From assembly GCF_947498635.1 (NCBI RefSeq), contig NZ_CANMKV010000001.1, forward strand, positions 186,001 to 250,000: a stretch of 64,000 bases of DNA, written 5' to 3'. This DNA is from an uncultured Microbulbifer sp. Its GTDB lineage: Bacteria > Pseudomonadota > Gammaproteobacteria > Pseudomonadales > Cellvibrionaceae. Shown piece by piece: positions 49,836 to 59,357 of the stretch. Position 1 is the stretch's first letter, and each line of letters opens with the position of its first letter. Below the pieces are notes generated by a model, which saw only the letters and a program-made list of their open reading frames with translations, made no database searches and had not been told where the DNA came from. A program made the position numbers and the translations under genes.

Positions 49836-51350
49836 TTGAAATATACGCTAATATTTTTGCTTATCTTCAGCGCCGTGGTTTCAGGCGCTTTCGCTGCCGT
49901 CGCATCGGGTATCAGCGTACCCTGGCGCCAAATTGTTGGCGGAGCGAAAACCGACGAACAGAAAGTAACCCAGGGCCTAACACCGGCCTCTGGCTACCAG
50001 CTGCAACTGTTTGCCGACAACGTGCCCAATGCTCGCTGGCTCGCAATAACCCGCAAGGGGGATCTCCTGGTTTCCCAGCCCAAAGAGGGCCGTATATCCC
50101 TGCTGTCCCCCGACCTTAACGGCGATGGGCGCGCCGACAGCCAACGCATGCTCATTGATGATCTGAACCGCCCTCACGGGCTTGCTTTCCACGAGAACTG
50201 GCTATATATAGCGGAAAGCGACGCCATTGGAAGGGTGCCCTTCGATCACTCCGATGGCCGTTTGGCTGGGCGTTACGAGCGAATTCTGGAAGACTTGGAG
50301 GATAGCGGACACTGGACCAAGACCATCGAAATGGGCCCCGATGGTTGGCTGTACCTAAGTAGTGGCTCCAGTTGTAACGTCTGCATTGAAAAGGATCGCC
50401 GCCGCGCCACCATTATGCGCCTGCGCCCCGATGGTAGTGATCTAGAAATACTCGCCACCGGCTTGCGCAACAGCGTCGGGTTTGACTGGTCGCCAAAAGA
50501 CGGCGGTCTCTACGCCACTGACAATGGTCGCGACTGGTTGGGTGATAACTTGCCACCCGATGAACTCAATTTAATTCAGCCCGAGAAATTCTACGGTTGG
50601 CCTTACGCTTATGGCGACCGAATTCCAGATCCGGACTTCATCAATGACGAGAGTCCGACCATCAAAGAGATGATCGCCTCCTCCCTGCCCCCGGTGCATG
50701 AGTTCGCCGCCCACAATGCCCCGCTCGGTATCCGCTTTTTGCGCAGCCCGGAGCAGCAAACAGACTATCGCGGCGCCGCTCTGGTAGCGCTGCACGGCTC
50801 ATGGAACCGAAGCGTCAAGGATGGCTATAAGGTGGTTTCCCTACACTGGGATGAAGGCGGAAATATTACCCAGAGGGATTTCCTATGGGGCTTTCTCAGC
50901 CAAGACCGCAAGGAGGTTTCCGGCAGGCCCGTGGCCATTGCCGAGGACGGCCAAGGCATCATTTATATTTCTGATGATTACGCAGGCGCAATCTACCGCT
51001 TATCCCCCAGTGATCCACAAAAAACGGTAGCCCCCCGCAAAACCAAGGCCCCGGCCCCGGCCCCGGCCCCGGCCCCGGCCCCGGCCCCGGCCCCAGGCAG
51101 GGTACCGAAAAAACCTCCACCTGCGAACGCCGCTGCAGCACAGGAGGGCAGAGCCCTTTACCTAAGCCACAATTGCGCTCAATGTCACCAACAACAAGTA
51201 CCCTTAAAAGAACTCAATAAGAAATACACACTGCAGACCCTCTCAGACTTTTTTGACACTCCAACACCACCCATGCCCAGGTACGACTTTACTGACGAGC
51301 AAAAAAAGGCCCTGGCTCATTACCTACTCGCGCGCGAAGCCTTGCAATAG
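49836..51350 (+). CDS. PQQ-type soluble sugar/aldose dehydrogenase fused to cytochrome c
   Basis: About 504 residues from TTG 49836 (CAGGG upstream), giving the export signal MKYTLIFLLIFSAVVSGAFA; the frame opens at GTG 49755. Residues about 40-400 form a sorbosone/glucose dehydrogenase-type six-blade propeller: VPNARWLAITRKGDLLVSQ, DDLNRPHGLAFHENWLYIA, LRNSVGFDW, NGRDWLGDNLPPDELN and APLGIRFL. A (Ala-Pro)8 linker encoded by eight GGCCCC repeats follows. The C-terminus is a cytochrome c domain (HNCAQCHQQ heme site). It probably oxidises a sugar in the periplasm and passes electrons to the bound heme. The cofactor is inferred. Confidence 0.88.
   Translation: MKYTLIFLLIFSAVVSGAFAAVASGISVPWRQIVGGAKTDEQKVTQGLTPASGYQLQLFADNVPNARWLAITRKGDLLVSQPKEGRISLLSPDLNGDGRADSQRMLIDDLNRPHGLAFHENWLYIAESDAIGRVPFDHSDGRLAGRYERILEDLEDSGHWTKTIEMGPDGWLYLSSGSSCNVCIEKDRRRATIMRLRPDGSDLEILATGLRNSVGFDWSPKDGGLYATDNGRDWLGDNLPPDELNLIQPEKFYGWPYAYGDRIPDPDFINDESPTIKEMIASSLPPVHEFAAHNAPLGIRFLRSPEQQTDYRGAALVALHGSWNRSVKDGYKVVSLHWDEGGNITQRDFLWGFLSQDRKEVSGRPVAIAEDGQGIIYISDDYAGAIYRLSPSDPQKTVAPRKTKAPAPAPAPAPAPAPAPGRVPKKPPPANAAAAQEGRALYLSHNCAQCHQQQVPLKELNKKYTLQTLSDFFDTPTPPMPRYDFTDEQKKALAHYLLAREALQ
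51047..51094 (+). repeat. hexanucleotide tandem repeat (GGCCCC)8
   Basis: Eight perfect copies of GGCCCC inside the dehydrogenase-cytochrome gene, encoding an Ala-Pro linker between the propeller and the heme domain. Copy-number change would alter linker length but keep the frame. Confidence 0.9.
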
Positions 51351-51421
51351 GCCCTGTCGCGTGCCAATTGACCCTCGCCGCGCCAGCGGCTAAGGTTGCC
51401 CCGCAATTACGAGGCAATGCT

Positions 51422-51673
51422 ATGGCGGCGAAGAAAAAATCGGCAACCTTTGAACAGAGCCTGGAGGCCCTGGAAGAATTAGTAGAGCGCCTGGAGGCCG
51501 GGGACCTCCCCCTGGAAGAGGCTCTGGCCGACTTTGAGCGCGGAGTTAAACTCACCCGCGAGTGCCAGAAGAAATTGGCCAGTGCCGAGCAAAAAGTCAA
51601 ACTTCTAATGGAGGAGAACGGCAGTATTCGCGAGCTGCCATTCGATACCGACGACTCCCAGGGCGACGCCTAA
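51422..51673 (+). CDS. xseB: exodeoxyribonuclease VII small subunit
   Basis: 83 residues from ATG 51422 (GAGG upstream); the frame opens at 51368. The family core is complete: FEQSLEALEELVERLEAGDLPLEEALADFERGVKL in pieces, then ECQKKLASAEQKVKLL, a two-helix hairpin that binds XseA. Usual length is about 80. The stop is directly followed by the GTG of ispA, and dxs comes next, the standard xseB-ispA-dxs order of gammaproteobacteria. Confidence 0.95.
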   Translation: MAAKKKSATFEQSLEALEELVERLEAGDLPLEEALADFERGVKLTRECQKKLASAEQKVKLLMEENGSIRELPFDTDDSQGDA

Positions 51674-52582
51674 GTGAGTACTTTGCCACAGGCCCCCAAA
51701 CTCCAGAGCTTCCTCAAAGAATCTTCACAGCGTGTAGAAACTCGGCTGCATGAGGCTCTCAGCGAACCCGGCAGCGATGCGGACAAGCTCTTTGAGGCAA
51801 TGCATTACGCGGCGCTCGGGCCGGGTAAACGCCTGCGCCCAGCGCTCGTTTATGCCTGTGCCGAGATTTTCCATGGGGTCGATTTTAATGCGGCAAGATG
51901 CGACTCCAGCGCCGCCGCCGTGGAATGCATCCACGCCTATTCGCTGATACACGACGACCTCCCGGCCATGGATGACGATGACCTGCGCCGGGGCCGGCCC
52001 ACTTGTCATATCGCCTTCGACGAGGCCTGCGCAATTCTCGCCGGGGATGCTCTGCAAACCCAAGCATTTGAACTGCTGCTGACAGACAGTTCCGAACCCA
52101 GCCTAAAGCTACAGCTTCTACAGGAACTCGCCAGCGCCTCCGGCGGCCGGGGGATGGTCGCAGGCCAGGCGATTGATTTAGATTCTGTGGACAAAACACT
52201 GTCCCTGGAACAACTGGAGACCATGCACCGCTTGAAGACAGGTGCACTCATACGCGCCAGTGCGCGCATGGGCGCCCTGCTCGGCGGCGCCGATAACGCA
52301 CAACTGGAAGCTCTTACCCGCTATGCCGAGGCTATTGGTCTGGCCTTCCAAGTTCAGGACGATATTCTCGACATCACCGTAGACACCGCTGTACTGGGCA
52401 AGCCACAAGGGGCGGATGCCCTGCTCAACAAGCCCACCTATGTCTCCCTATTGGGCCTCGATGCTGCGAGGGAAAAGTTACGAGGCCTGCATAGCGAGGC
52501 CCTAAACGCTCTCGAAACCCTTCCCGGCGATACACGGTTGCTGAAGCAGCTGGCGGATTACATCGTCCAACGCAGCCATTGA
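51674..52582 (+). CDS. ispA: farnesyl diphosphate synthase
   Basis: 302 residues, GTG start adjoining the xseB stop. Condenses IPP with DMAPP and GPP. The first Asp-rich motif is DDLPAMDDDDLRRGRPTCH, the second is QVQDDILDI; GKRLRPALVY and RMGALLGGA are also family blocks. The two residues before the first motif and the length fit short-chain bacterial FPP synthases. Operon with xseB and dxs, supplying isoprenoid precursors for quinones and undecaprenyl phosphate. Confidence 0.95.
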   Translation: MSTLPQAPKLQSFLKESSQRVETRLHEALSEPGSDADKLFEAMHYAALGPGKRLRPALVYACAEIFHGVDFNAARCDSSAAAVECIHAYSLIHDDLPAMDDDDLRRGRPTCHIAFDEACAILAGDALQTQAFELLLTDSSEPSLKLQLLQELASASGGRGMVAGQAIDLDSVDKTLSLEQLETMHRLKTGALIRASARMGALLGGADNAQLEALTRYAEAIGLAFQVQDDILDITVDTAVLGKPQGADALLNKPTYVSLLGLDAAREKLRGLHSEALNALETLPGDTRLLKQLADYIVQRSH

Positions 52583-52675
52583 TTCGAGGCATTCGCCCCG
52601 CCATTGGGATGCAATATGCCCCTCACAGGCATACAATCCCCTCACTATTACCATTTGTAGCAATTGAACCGTTTG

Positions 52676-54592
52676 ATGCTCGAAGAAATTCCACGCACAC
52701 GCCCGCATACGCCACTGCTCGACGCCATCGACGAGCCCGCCCAACTGCGCGCACTCGATGAACGCCAACTGCCCGAACTCGCCAGTCAACTGCGCGAGTA
52801 CCTGTTGTTCTGCGTCGGCCAAACCGGCGGACACTTTGGCGCCGGCCTCGGTGTAGTGGAGCTGACCATCGCCCTGCACTATATCTACAACACTCCAGAA
52901 GACCGCTTGGTCTGGGATGTGGGTCACCAGACCTACCCCCACAAGATCCTCACTGGCCGCCGCGAGCAGATGCTCAGTATGCGTCAGCAGGGCGGCCTGT
53001 CCGGTTTCCCCAAGCGCAGTGAGAGCCCCTACGACACCTTCGGTGTGGGCCACTCCAGCACTTCGATTGGCGCCGCTCTGGGTATGGCCCTGGGCTCTCC
53101 CGAGGAGCGCAAAGTAGTGGCGGTGATCGGCGACGGCGCCATGACCGCTGGTATGGCCTTTGAGGCCCTCAACCACGCGGCTCACACCGGCCGGGATATG
53201 CTGGTTGTGCTCAATGACAACAGTATGTCGATATCAAAGAATGTCGGCGGCCTGGCCACCTATTTCGCCAAAATCCTGGCCAGTAAAACCTACCTCAATA
53301 TGCGCGAGGGCAGCCGTAAAATACTTTCGGCCATCCCCAAGGCTTGGCAATTGGCGCGGCGCACAGAGGAACACGTCAAGGGCATGATCACCCCGGGCAC
53401 TTTATTTGAGGAGCTGGGCTTCAATTACGTGGGTCCGCTGGACGGGCATAATATGCACGACCTGGTGCAGACCCTGCGCAACTTGCGCAGCCAACCGGGC
53501 CCGCAGCTGCTGCATATAGCCACCACCAAGGGCAAGGGCTTCGGCCCCGCAGAAGCGGACCCCGTGGGCTATCACGCACTGAACAAGCTGGAGCCCAAGA
53601 GCAAGGTCCAGGTCGCAGTGCCGGGCAAGAAAAAACTGCCCAAATACCAGGATATCTTCGGCCAGTGGCTGTGCGATACCGCGGCACAGGACGAGCGCTT
53701 AATCGGCATTACCCCCGCCATGTGCGAGGGCTCGGGTATGGTAGATTTCTCCCAACGCTTCCCAGAGCGTTTCCACGATGTCGCCATTGCCGAGCAGCAC
53801 GCCGTCACGCTCGCCGCCGGCCTCGCCTGCGAAGGGCAAAAACCGGTAGTGGCTATTTACTCCACCTTCCTGCAGCGCGGCTACGACCAAATGGTGCACG
53901 ATGTAGCCATCCAGAACCTGGATGTCACCTTTGCCATCGACCGCGCCGGTCTGGTAGGCGAGGACGGCCCAACCCATGCAGGCAGCTTCGATCTGACCTT
54001 TATGCGCTGCCTGCCCTTTCTCGCTATCGCCGCGCCCAGCGATGAGAACGAGTGCCGCCAGCTACTGTATACCGCTTACTGCCACGATGGCCCCGCTGCA
54101 GTGCGCTACCCTCGTGGCACGGGTATGGGCACCGCGCTCGAGGAGGAAATGCGCGAATTACCTGTCGGCAAGGGCCGCTTGTTACGCGAGGGCAGCAATG
54201 TAGCAATTTTGAATTTTGGCACCATGCTCTCCCCAGCGATGGCCGCAGCTGAGCGCCTCGGTGCCACCGTAGCGGATATGCGCTGGGTAAAGCCACTGGA
54301 TGAAGCCTTGATTGATGAACTGGCCGATCGCCACCAATTGCTGGTGACGATTGAGGAGAATACTATTGCCGGTGGTGCCGGCAGTGCCGTACTCGAGTAT
54401 CTCAACGCTTCGGCCAGGACCATGCCCGTACTGCAGTTGGGACTGCCCGACCAGATTATCGAGCACGGTAAACACCAGGATCTGCTCGCCGAAATTGGCC
54501 TCGATGCCACAGGTATTGAGGAACAGATCCGCCGACGCCAACAGCTGCTGGGCGGGCACAATTTTATCGACCGCGCCGCCGCAGCCAACTGA
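52676..54592 (+). CDS. dxs: 1-deoxy-D-xylulose-5-phosphate synthase
   Basis: 638 residues from ATG 52676 ([16 protein letters not shown] matches the family start); a TTG at 52664 is also in frame. A thiamine-diphosphate enzyme joining pyruvate and glyceraldehyde 3-phosphate, the first MEP-pathway step. ThDP motif [17 protein letters not shown] with the later [10 protein letters not shown], catalytic [15 protein letters not shown], pyrimidine-domain [21 protein letters not shown] in pieces, and [14 protein letters not shown]. Third gene of the xseB-ispA-dxs operon, 81 bp after ispA plus the leader. Confidence 0.96.
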   Translation: MLEEIPRTRPHTPLLDAIDEPAQLRALDERQLPELASQLREYLLFCVGQTGGHFGAGLGVVELTIALHYIYNTPEDRLVWDVGHQTYPHKILTGRREQMLSMRQQGGLSGFPKRSESPYDTFGVGHSSTSIGAALGMALGSPEERKVVAVIGDGAMTAGMAFEALNHAAHTGRDMLVVLNDNSMSISKNVGGLATYFAKILASKTYLNMREGSRKILSAIPKAWQLARRTEEHVKGMITPGTLFEELGFNYVGPLDGHNMHDLVQTLRNLRSQPGPQLLHIATTKGKGFGPAEADPVGYHALNKLEPKSKVQVAVPGKKKLPKYQDIFGQWLCDTAAQDERLIGITPAMCEGSGMVDFSQRFPERFHDVAIAEQHAVTLAAGLACEGQKPVVAIYSTFLQRGYDQMVHDVAIQNLDVTFAIDRAGLVGEDGPTHAGSFDLTFMRCLPFLAIAAPSDENECRQLLYTAYCHDGPAAVRYPRGTGMGTALEEEMRELPVGKGRLLREGSNVAILNFGTMLSPAMAAAERLGATVADMRWVKPLDEALIDELADRHQLLVTIEENTIAGGAGSAVLEYLNASARTMPVLQLGLPDQIIEHGKHQDLLAEIGLDATGIEEQIRRRQQLLGGHNFIDRAAAAN

Positions 54593-54739
54593 GTCAGCGG
54601 GCCCGATAACCTCTGGTTAACGGGCTCGCTCAAACATTGAGTTCTGCCAACGAGTACCTGCCACGTACTTTGCATTCGGCAGGTACCACCGGGCTTGCCG
54701 CCCACCTATCCATTGGCTTCCGCTTGCTTTGGGGGAAAG

Positions 54740-56590
54740 ATGTCACTACTCAAGAAAGCCCTTATTACTTCGATCAGCCTGATCGCCAGCCTCAACGCTG
54801 CCGCCATGGAGCAAAGGGATTTCAAGAGGGCTTTCAGAGCCCTGCCTTCAGAAAATGCCTCAGAACAACTGGTGGCCCTGCAAGACCTGCGCTACCGCTG
54901 GATCATGGAGAGCTTCCCCAGCCAAGCCACTTACGAGGGGTATCCCGGCCATAACGATCGCTGGGCGGACAATTCCAGCAAAGGTATACAGCAACGCCAA
55001 GAGCAGACACGTCAACTGTTGGGCGCCGCCCGCAATCTCAACGTTGACACATTGCCCAAACAACAACAGCTCGACTACCAGTTGCTGTACCAGGATCTGC
55101 TCGGCGAAGTAAAGGGCTTCCAATTCCCCGATCACTTGCAGCCCGTCACCCATATGAGTGGCATCCAGCGCAGTGTGCCTGCCGTTATTAACAGCATGCC
55201 CAGACGCACCGTGGCCGATTACGAAGATATTCTGGCACGCCTCGCCAAGCTCCCCGCGCTGGTCACGCAAACACAGGCACTCATGCAACAGGGCATGAGA
55301 AAAGGTGTTACCCCGCCGCAGATCACTCTGCGTGACCTGCCCCGACAGATCCGTGCCCTGATCCCCCTAAACCCAGAGCAGAGCCCTCTACTGAAAACCT
55401 TTGCGGATATGCCCAAAACTATCCCCAAAGCAAAACAAAAAAGCCTGCGCCAGCGTGCCCTCGGTATCTACCGCGGGCAACTGTTGCCTGCCTGGCGGGG
55501 CATGGCCGAATTTGTCGAGAGAGAATATATCCCAGGAGCGCAGAAGAGCATCGCTCTCAGCAGTCGCCCAGATGGCCTGCGCTGGTATGCCCATGCGGTA
55601 CTGACGAACACCACCACCGACCTGAGCCCGGAGGAAATCCACCGCATCGGTCTCGCCGAGGTGCGGCGTATCCGTGGAGAAATGGATAAAATTATTCAAA
55701 AGGCAGGTTTCCAAGGGGACTTTAAAGCCTTTACCGAATTCCTGCGCACAGATGCGCGTTTTTATCACACCAGTCGCGAAGACTTACTGAGGGATTACAG
55801 GGATATCGCCAAACGCATCGATGGCGAGTTACCGGCGTTATTCGGCACCCTGCCTAGATTGCCCTATGGCGTGAAGCCCATCCCCAGGTACTCGGAGCAG
55901 TCGCAAACAACCGCCTATTACCAACCCGGCTCTAAAGAAGCCGGACGCGCCGGTATTTTCTTTGCCAATACTTACAACCTCCCCAGCAGACCCAAGTGGG
56001 AAATGGAAGCCCTGACTGTGCATGAGGCGATGCCTGGCCACCACTTACAGATTGCCCTGGCTCAAGAGCAAGCTGATATTCACCCACTGCGACGCATGAC
56101 CCTGTATACCGCATTTGTAGAGGGCTGGGGCCTCTATTCCGAGAGCCTCGGGTATGACTTGGGTTTATACAAAGACCCCTACAGCGAGTTTGGTGCACTG
56201 ACCTACGATATGTGGCGCGCGGTGCGCTTGGTGGTGGACACTGGAATGCATCAACTGGGCTGGAGTCGCGAACAGGCCATTGAGTACTTTATGGATAACA
56301 GCGCCAAGCCATTGCACGATGTCACTGTGGAAATTGACCGCTACCTGGTCTGGCCCGGACAAGCTCTGGCCTATAAGCTGGGCCAACTCAAGATTAAAGA
56401 GTTGCGGGCGAAAGCCGAGGAAAACCTCGATAGCAATTTTGATATCCGCGGCTTCCACGACGCCCTTCTCGGCGCCGGCGCCCTGCCCCTGAATATTCTT
56501 GAAGCTCGCATGGATCGCTGGATTGAAAGTCAGGGCTCTACATCGGCCCGGTCAACCTCGTCTGCAACCCAGCAAGCCTCAGCAGGCTAG
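54740..56590 (+). CDS. exported DUF885 family protein (predicted metallopeptidase-like)
   Basis: 616 residues from ATG 54740 (GGGGGAAAG upstream), signal MSLLKKALITSISLIASLNAAA. The DUF885 landmarks are LQDLRYRWIMESFPSQATYEGYPGHNDRW in pieces, LTVHEAMPGHHLQIALAQEQ and VEGWGLYSESLGYDLGLYKDPYSEFG in pieces, and YLVWPGQALAYKLGQL. HEAMPGHHLQ resembles a zinc-binding HExxxxH-type peptidase motif, and family members have been linked to peptidase activity, but no substrate can be given. Monocistronic, ending in a perfect bidirectional terminator. Confidence 0.88.
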   Translation: MSLLKKALITSISLIASLNAAAMEQRDFKRAFRALPSENASEQLVALQDLRYRWIMESFPSQATYEGYPGHNDRWADNSSKGIQQRQEQTRQLLGAARNLNVDTLPKQQQLDYQLLYQDLLGEVKGFQFPDHLQPVTHMSGIQRSVPAVINSMPRRTVADYEDILARLAKLPALVTQTQALMQQGMRKGVTPPQITLRDLPRQIRALIPLNPEQSPLLKTFADMPKTIPKAKQKSLRQRALGIYRGQLLPAWRGMAEFVEREYIPGAQKSIALSSRPDGLRWYAHAVLTNTTTDLSPEEIHRIGLAEVRRIRGEMDKIIQKAGFQGDFKAFTEFLRTDARFYHTSREDLLRDYRDIAKRIDGELPALFGTLPRLPYGVKPIPRYSEQSQTTAYYQPGSKEAGRAGIFFANTYNLPSRPKWEMEALTVHEAMPGHHLQIALAQEQADIHPLRRMTLYTAFVEGWGLYSESLGYDLGLYKDPYSEFGALTYDMWRAVRLVVDTGMHQLGWSREQAIEYFMDNSAKPLHDVTVEIDRYLVWPGQALAYKLGQLKIKELRAKAEENLDSNFDIRGFHDALLGAGALPLNILEARMDRWIESQGSTSARSTSSATQQASAG

Positions 56591-56591
56591 G

Positions 56592-56620
56592 AAAAAAGGC
56601 AGGTATTTCCTGCCTTTTTT
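56592..56620. terminator. bidirectional Rho-independent terminator
   Basis: AAAAAAGGCAGG-TATTT-CCTGCCTTTTTT, a perfect 12-bp stem with T-runs on both strands, between the convergent DUF885 and TonB-receptor genes. Confidence 0.93.
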
Positions 56621-56658
56621 ATTACCGAGCCACTTTCGTTGAAATTCATATAATCCTC

Positions 56659-58734
56659 TTACCACTCGGAAGATACAGACAGATAAATCGAGCGGGGCTC
56701 ACCAGGAAAATACCTTTCTCCCACAAAACTGCTGTAGTCCGCTCGTTCTGCATAGGACTTATTCGTAAGGTTCAACAATCTTGCCGAAAGGGCCCAGCGA
56801 TCAAATTCCCACCGAGTTCGCAAGCTCCATAAATTGTGTCCGGAATATTCATGCTGATTCTGGGGGTCAGTGTAGTAACGCCCCTGTTGCAACCACTCCA
56901 GCTCAGCCGTCATCTCCTGCCTCGGTTGCCACTGCAGACGATAGCTACCGAAAACCCTGGGGGCTGAGTCCACCTGATGGCCATCCAATAACACACCCTG
57001 CAGCGCTCGCTGATCACGATAACGATGCTCCGCATAACTGGAAGCAATCTCTACTCGCCAATCCTGGGCGAGTGCATAGCCAAGCGCCAATTCCACACCG
57101 CGATGTGCGGTTTCTCCGTTGGACTGGTTAAAATATTCCGTATCCCGAAAAATCACATTGCGCTTGCGCATTCCATAAGCCACCAGCTCATAGGAAAAGC
57201 GCTCTTTAAAGCCTCGCACCCCCAATTCAATACTACTGATTTGCTCAGAATCCAATTCAGCAACCGTCTGCTCTCTCTGTAAACGGTAAAGCTCTGTCGC
57301 TTGGGGAATACGATACCCCCAAGCTATATTTGAAAAAAGCTGTATGTTGGCACTGAGTTGAAAAGTAGCCCCCAATTTTGGCGACCAATTATGGAAACGG
57401 TCTTTACGGTCTTCCGGTCGGCTAAACCTGCAACCGTCAAAGCCGCAGGGAGTACCATCCTCAGCAGTACGGCCCGACAACATTTTATTGTTGTAGTCAT
57501 ATTGCACCGACTCAAAACGTATTCCGCCGTAAAGTGTCAAAATATCGCTAACACGCCAAGTCATTAAGGTGAAAGGAGAGACGCTGTAAGTATCAACTTG
57601 ATAGTCGTAGTGTTTTCCGACTGGAATAGTCGCCTGTAAAAAGTCTGACCCCTCTGTAAGCCTCTGCTGAATTTCCCGTAAATAACCATGGGTAAACTCC
57701 GCGTCGAGCCCCATTACCACCTCCAAGTCGTCTCCCCCGACAAAAAGGTAACGGCTCAGCAGACCGGCACTCTCCTGGCCATTTTCTTCCAGCGCCTGCC
57801 CCGGTAGATAGTGCTGTAAAAAACGCATATCTGTTTTTCTTAGATAAGGCGTCAATAACAGCTGTCGCCCATTGCCCAGTTCGATATCAAACTTGGAGTA
57901 AAGTCGTATCGCAGAGGCATCGCGAAATGCTTCGGGGTTTGGGTTTTCCCTGCTGAGTTGCTGGTCCCGATATGAATACGAGCCTTCGATATACCCTGCG
58001 GTTTCCTGGTTTAAATTGGTGACTGCCAGGCGAGTGCGAATGTCTGCTCGCCCCATTGTCACCAGATGCTGGAGACTGAGCTTTTGCTGATCGTATCCAG
58101 ATTGGTGCCGGTAACCACCATCCGATGCCAGGGAAAGATCTGCACGGACATCCCCCCTTTCAGAAATCGCAGTTCCTACTGAAATATTGGTTCGGTAGTA
58201 ATCGTGTGGGCCGGTTTCAAAACCTAAAGTGCCGCTGAGGCCTGAAGTATTTCTGCCAATTTCTGGGCTAATAATATTTACTACACCGTGAATAGCGTTG
58301 GAACCATGCAGGGTACCTGCCGGCCCCCGAATAACTTCCACTCGCTGGGCCATTTCACTGTGGGATTCAAACAATTCATTAATGTTACAGAAGCCATTTG
58401 CCCGCAGGGGGATGCCATCCTCCATGGTCAGCACACTGCCACAGGCTCCGGCGCCCGACAGCACTGGCGAGCGCAATGCAGGCAAATATTCCTGGCCATT
58501 GCCCCTTGCCACATTGGCACCAGGAATCCTGACCAGACTCTGCTGGATATGGTTGTGATTAACCAGCTGCAGTACCTGCTCATCAATCAATGAGAGACTA
58601 TCCGGATAGCGCTGTATTTGCCTCTCAAAATGGCTGGCCGTTACTACTAACGTTTCAACATGCTCTGGACCAGCCAGAATAGTCTGGCTTATTGCCAACA
58701 AAATTAGTCCCAGGCTCTTAGGTTTTTTAAACAT
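56659..58734 (-). CDS. TonB-dependent outer-membrane receptor
   Basis: 691 residues with signal MFKKPKSLGLILLAISQTILA. The TonB-box-like ETLVVTAS lies at about residues 27-34. The plug domain follows to about 150: ALRSPVLSGAGACGSVLTMEDGIPL in pieces, RVEVIRGPAGTLHGSNAIHGVVNIIS. Two Cys (GACG and NGFCN) in the plug may bond. The remaining 540 residues are a 22-strand-type barrel ending in IYLSVSSEW. The substrate cannot be told from the sequence; no Fur box or linked uptake genes are visible. Convergent with the DUF885 gene. Confidence 0.93.
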   Translation of the reverse strand: MFKKPKSLGLILLAISQTILAGPEHVETLVVTASHFERQIQRYPDSLSLIDEQVLQLVNHNHIQQSLVRIPGANVARGNGQEYLPALRSPVLSGAGACGSVLTMEDGIPLRANGFCNINELFESHSEMAQRVEVIRGPAGTLHGSNAIHGVVNIISPEIGRNTSGLSGTLGFETGPHDYYRTNISVGTAISERGDVRADLSLASDGGYRHQSGYDQQKLSLQHLVTMGRADIRTRLAVTNLNQETAGYIEGSYSYRDQQLSRENPNPEAFRDASAIRLYSKFDIELGNGRQLLLTPYLRKTDMRFLQHYLPGQALEENGQESAGLLSRYLFVGGDDLEVVMGLDAEFTHGYLREIQQRLTEGSDFLQATIPVGKHYDYQVDTYSVSPFTLMTWRVSDILTLYGGIRFESVQYDYNNKMLSGRTAEDGTPCGFDGCRFSRPEDRKDRFHNWSPKLGATFQLSANIQLFSNIAWGYRIPQATELYRLQREQTVAELDSEQISSIELGVRGFKERFSYELVAYGMRKRNVIFRDTEYFNQSNGETAHRGVELALGYALAQDWRVEIASSYAEHRYRDQRALQGVLLDGHQVDSAPRVFGSYRLQWQPRQEMTAELEWLQQGRYYTDPQNQHEYSGHNLWSLRTRWEFDRWALSARLLNLTNKSYAERADYSSFVGERYFPGEPRSIYLSVSSEW

Positions 58735-58941
58735 GCTTCCAGCTTATTCTTCCTTTTACATTAACCAACAATACAGGACCGTGAGTTTGTTTTCTCGCGC
58801 TGACCTAAATCCGCTCAAGCCTCCAAGTTAATCCTAGATTGCCAACATAAGTGGCAGACTGCTATTCCCCGACCTAACCTCCTGAAGGACAGTGCAGTAA
58901 GCACTTCTTCAATAAAAAATTACGCCTTAAAGAGGAAAAAA

Positions 58942-59259
58942 ATGGCCTGGTTCTACCTGTTAATAGCTGGTATCTGTGAAATTGGTTGGGTAGTTGGCCT
59001 GAAAATATCCCAGGAAGCACCCACCCGCGTATTAGGTGTTGTGTTGGCGGCTGTATTTATTAGCCTTAGCGGCTATCTACTATGGCTCGCACAGCGGGAA
59101 ATTCCTATTGGCGTCTCTTATGCTGTCTGGACCAGTATCGGTGCCGCCGGTGCCTTTCTGGTGGGGCTTATTTTCTTCGGTGAGACCGCCAGTCTCGGCC
59201 GGTATCTCGGCGTATTGTTAATTATTGCCGGTGTTGTCACATTAAAACTTGCCGGCTAG
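58942..59259 (+). CDS. gdx: Gdx/SugE-type small multidrug-resistance transporter
   Basis: 105 residues and four membrane helices. The opening AWFYLLIAGICEIGWVVGLKIS has the essential Glu13 and the Trp-Val-Val-Gly-Leu-Lys pattern of guanidinium exporters rather than the EmrE type. SYAVWTSIGAAGAFLVGLIFFGE is the conserved third-helix block. Family members exchange guanidinium for protons. A guanidine riboswitch was looked for in the 207-bp leader and no ACGR-loop hairpin pair was found. Ribosome site AAAGAGG. Two hairpins follow. Confidence 0.9.
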   Translation: MAWFYLLIAGICEIGWVVGLKISQEAPTRVLGVVLAAVFISLSGYLLWLAQREIPIGVSYAVWTSIGAAGAFLVGLIFFGETASLGRYLGVLLIIAGVVTLKLAG

Positions 59260-59273
59260 CCTTCTGTCCTTCG

Positions 59274-59340
59274 TTGAGGGCAGCTGTGGCTGCCCTCAAT
59301 ACGTAGAGTCATAACACTTACAGGCCTAAAAGGCCTGTAA
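59274..59340. terminator. two hairpins between gdx and rsgA
   Basis: TTGAGGGCAGC-TGTG-GCTGCCCTCAA (59274-59299, 11-bp stem) and TTACAGGCCT-AAA-AGGCCTGTAA (59318-59340, 10-bp stem), both perfect. Neither has a good T-run. They separate convergent genes. Confidence 0.55.
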
Positions 59341-59357
59341 CCTGGATCGCCACAATA

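Noticed and set aside
58735-58941. guanidine riboswitch ahead of the gdx-type gene
   Set aside because: No paired ACGR-loop hairpins or other guanidine aptamer signature could be found in the leader.
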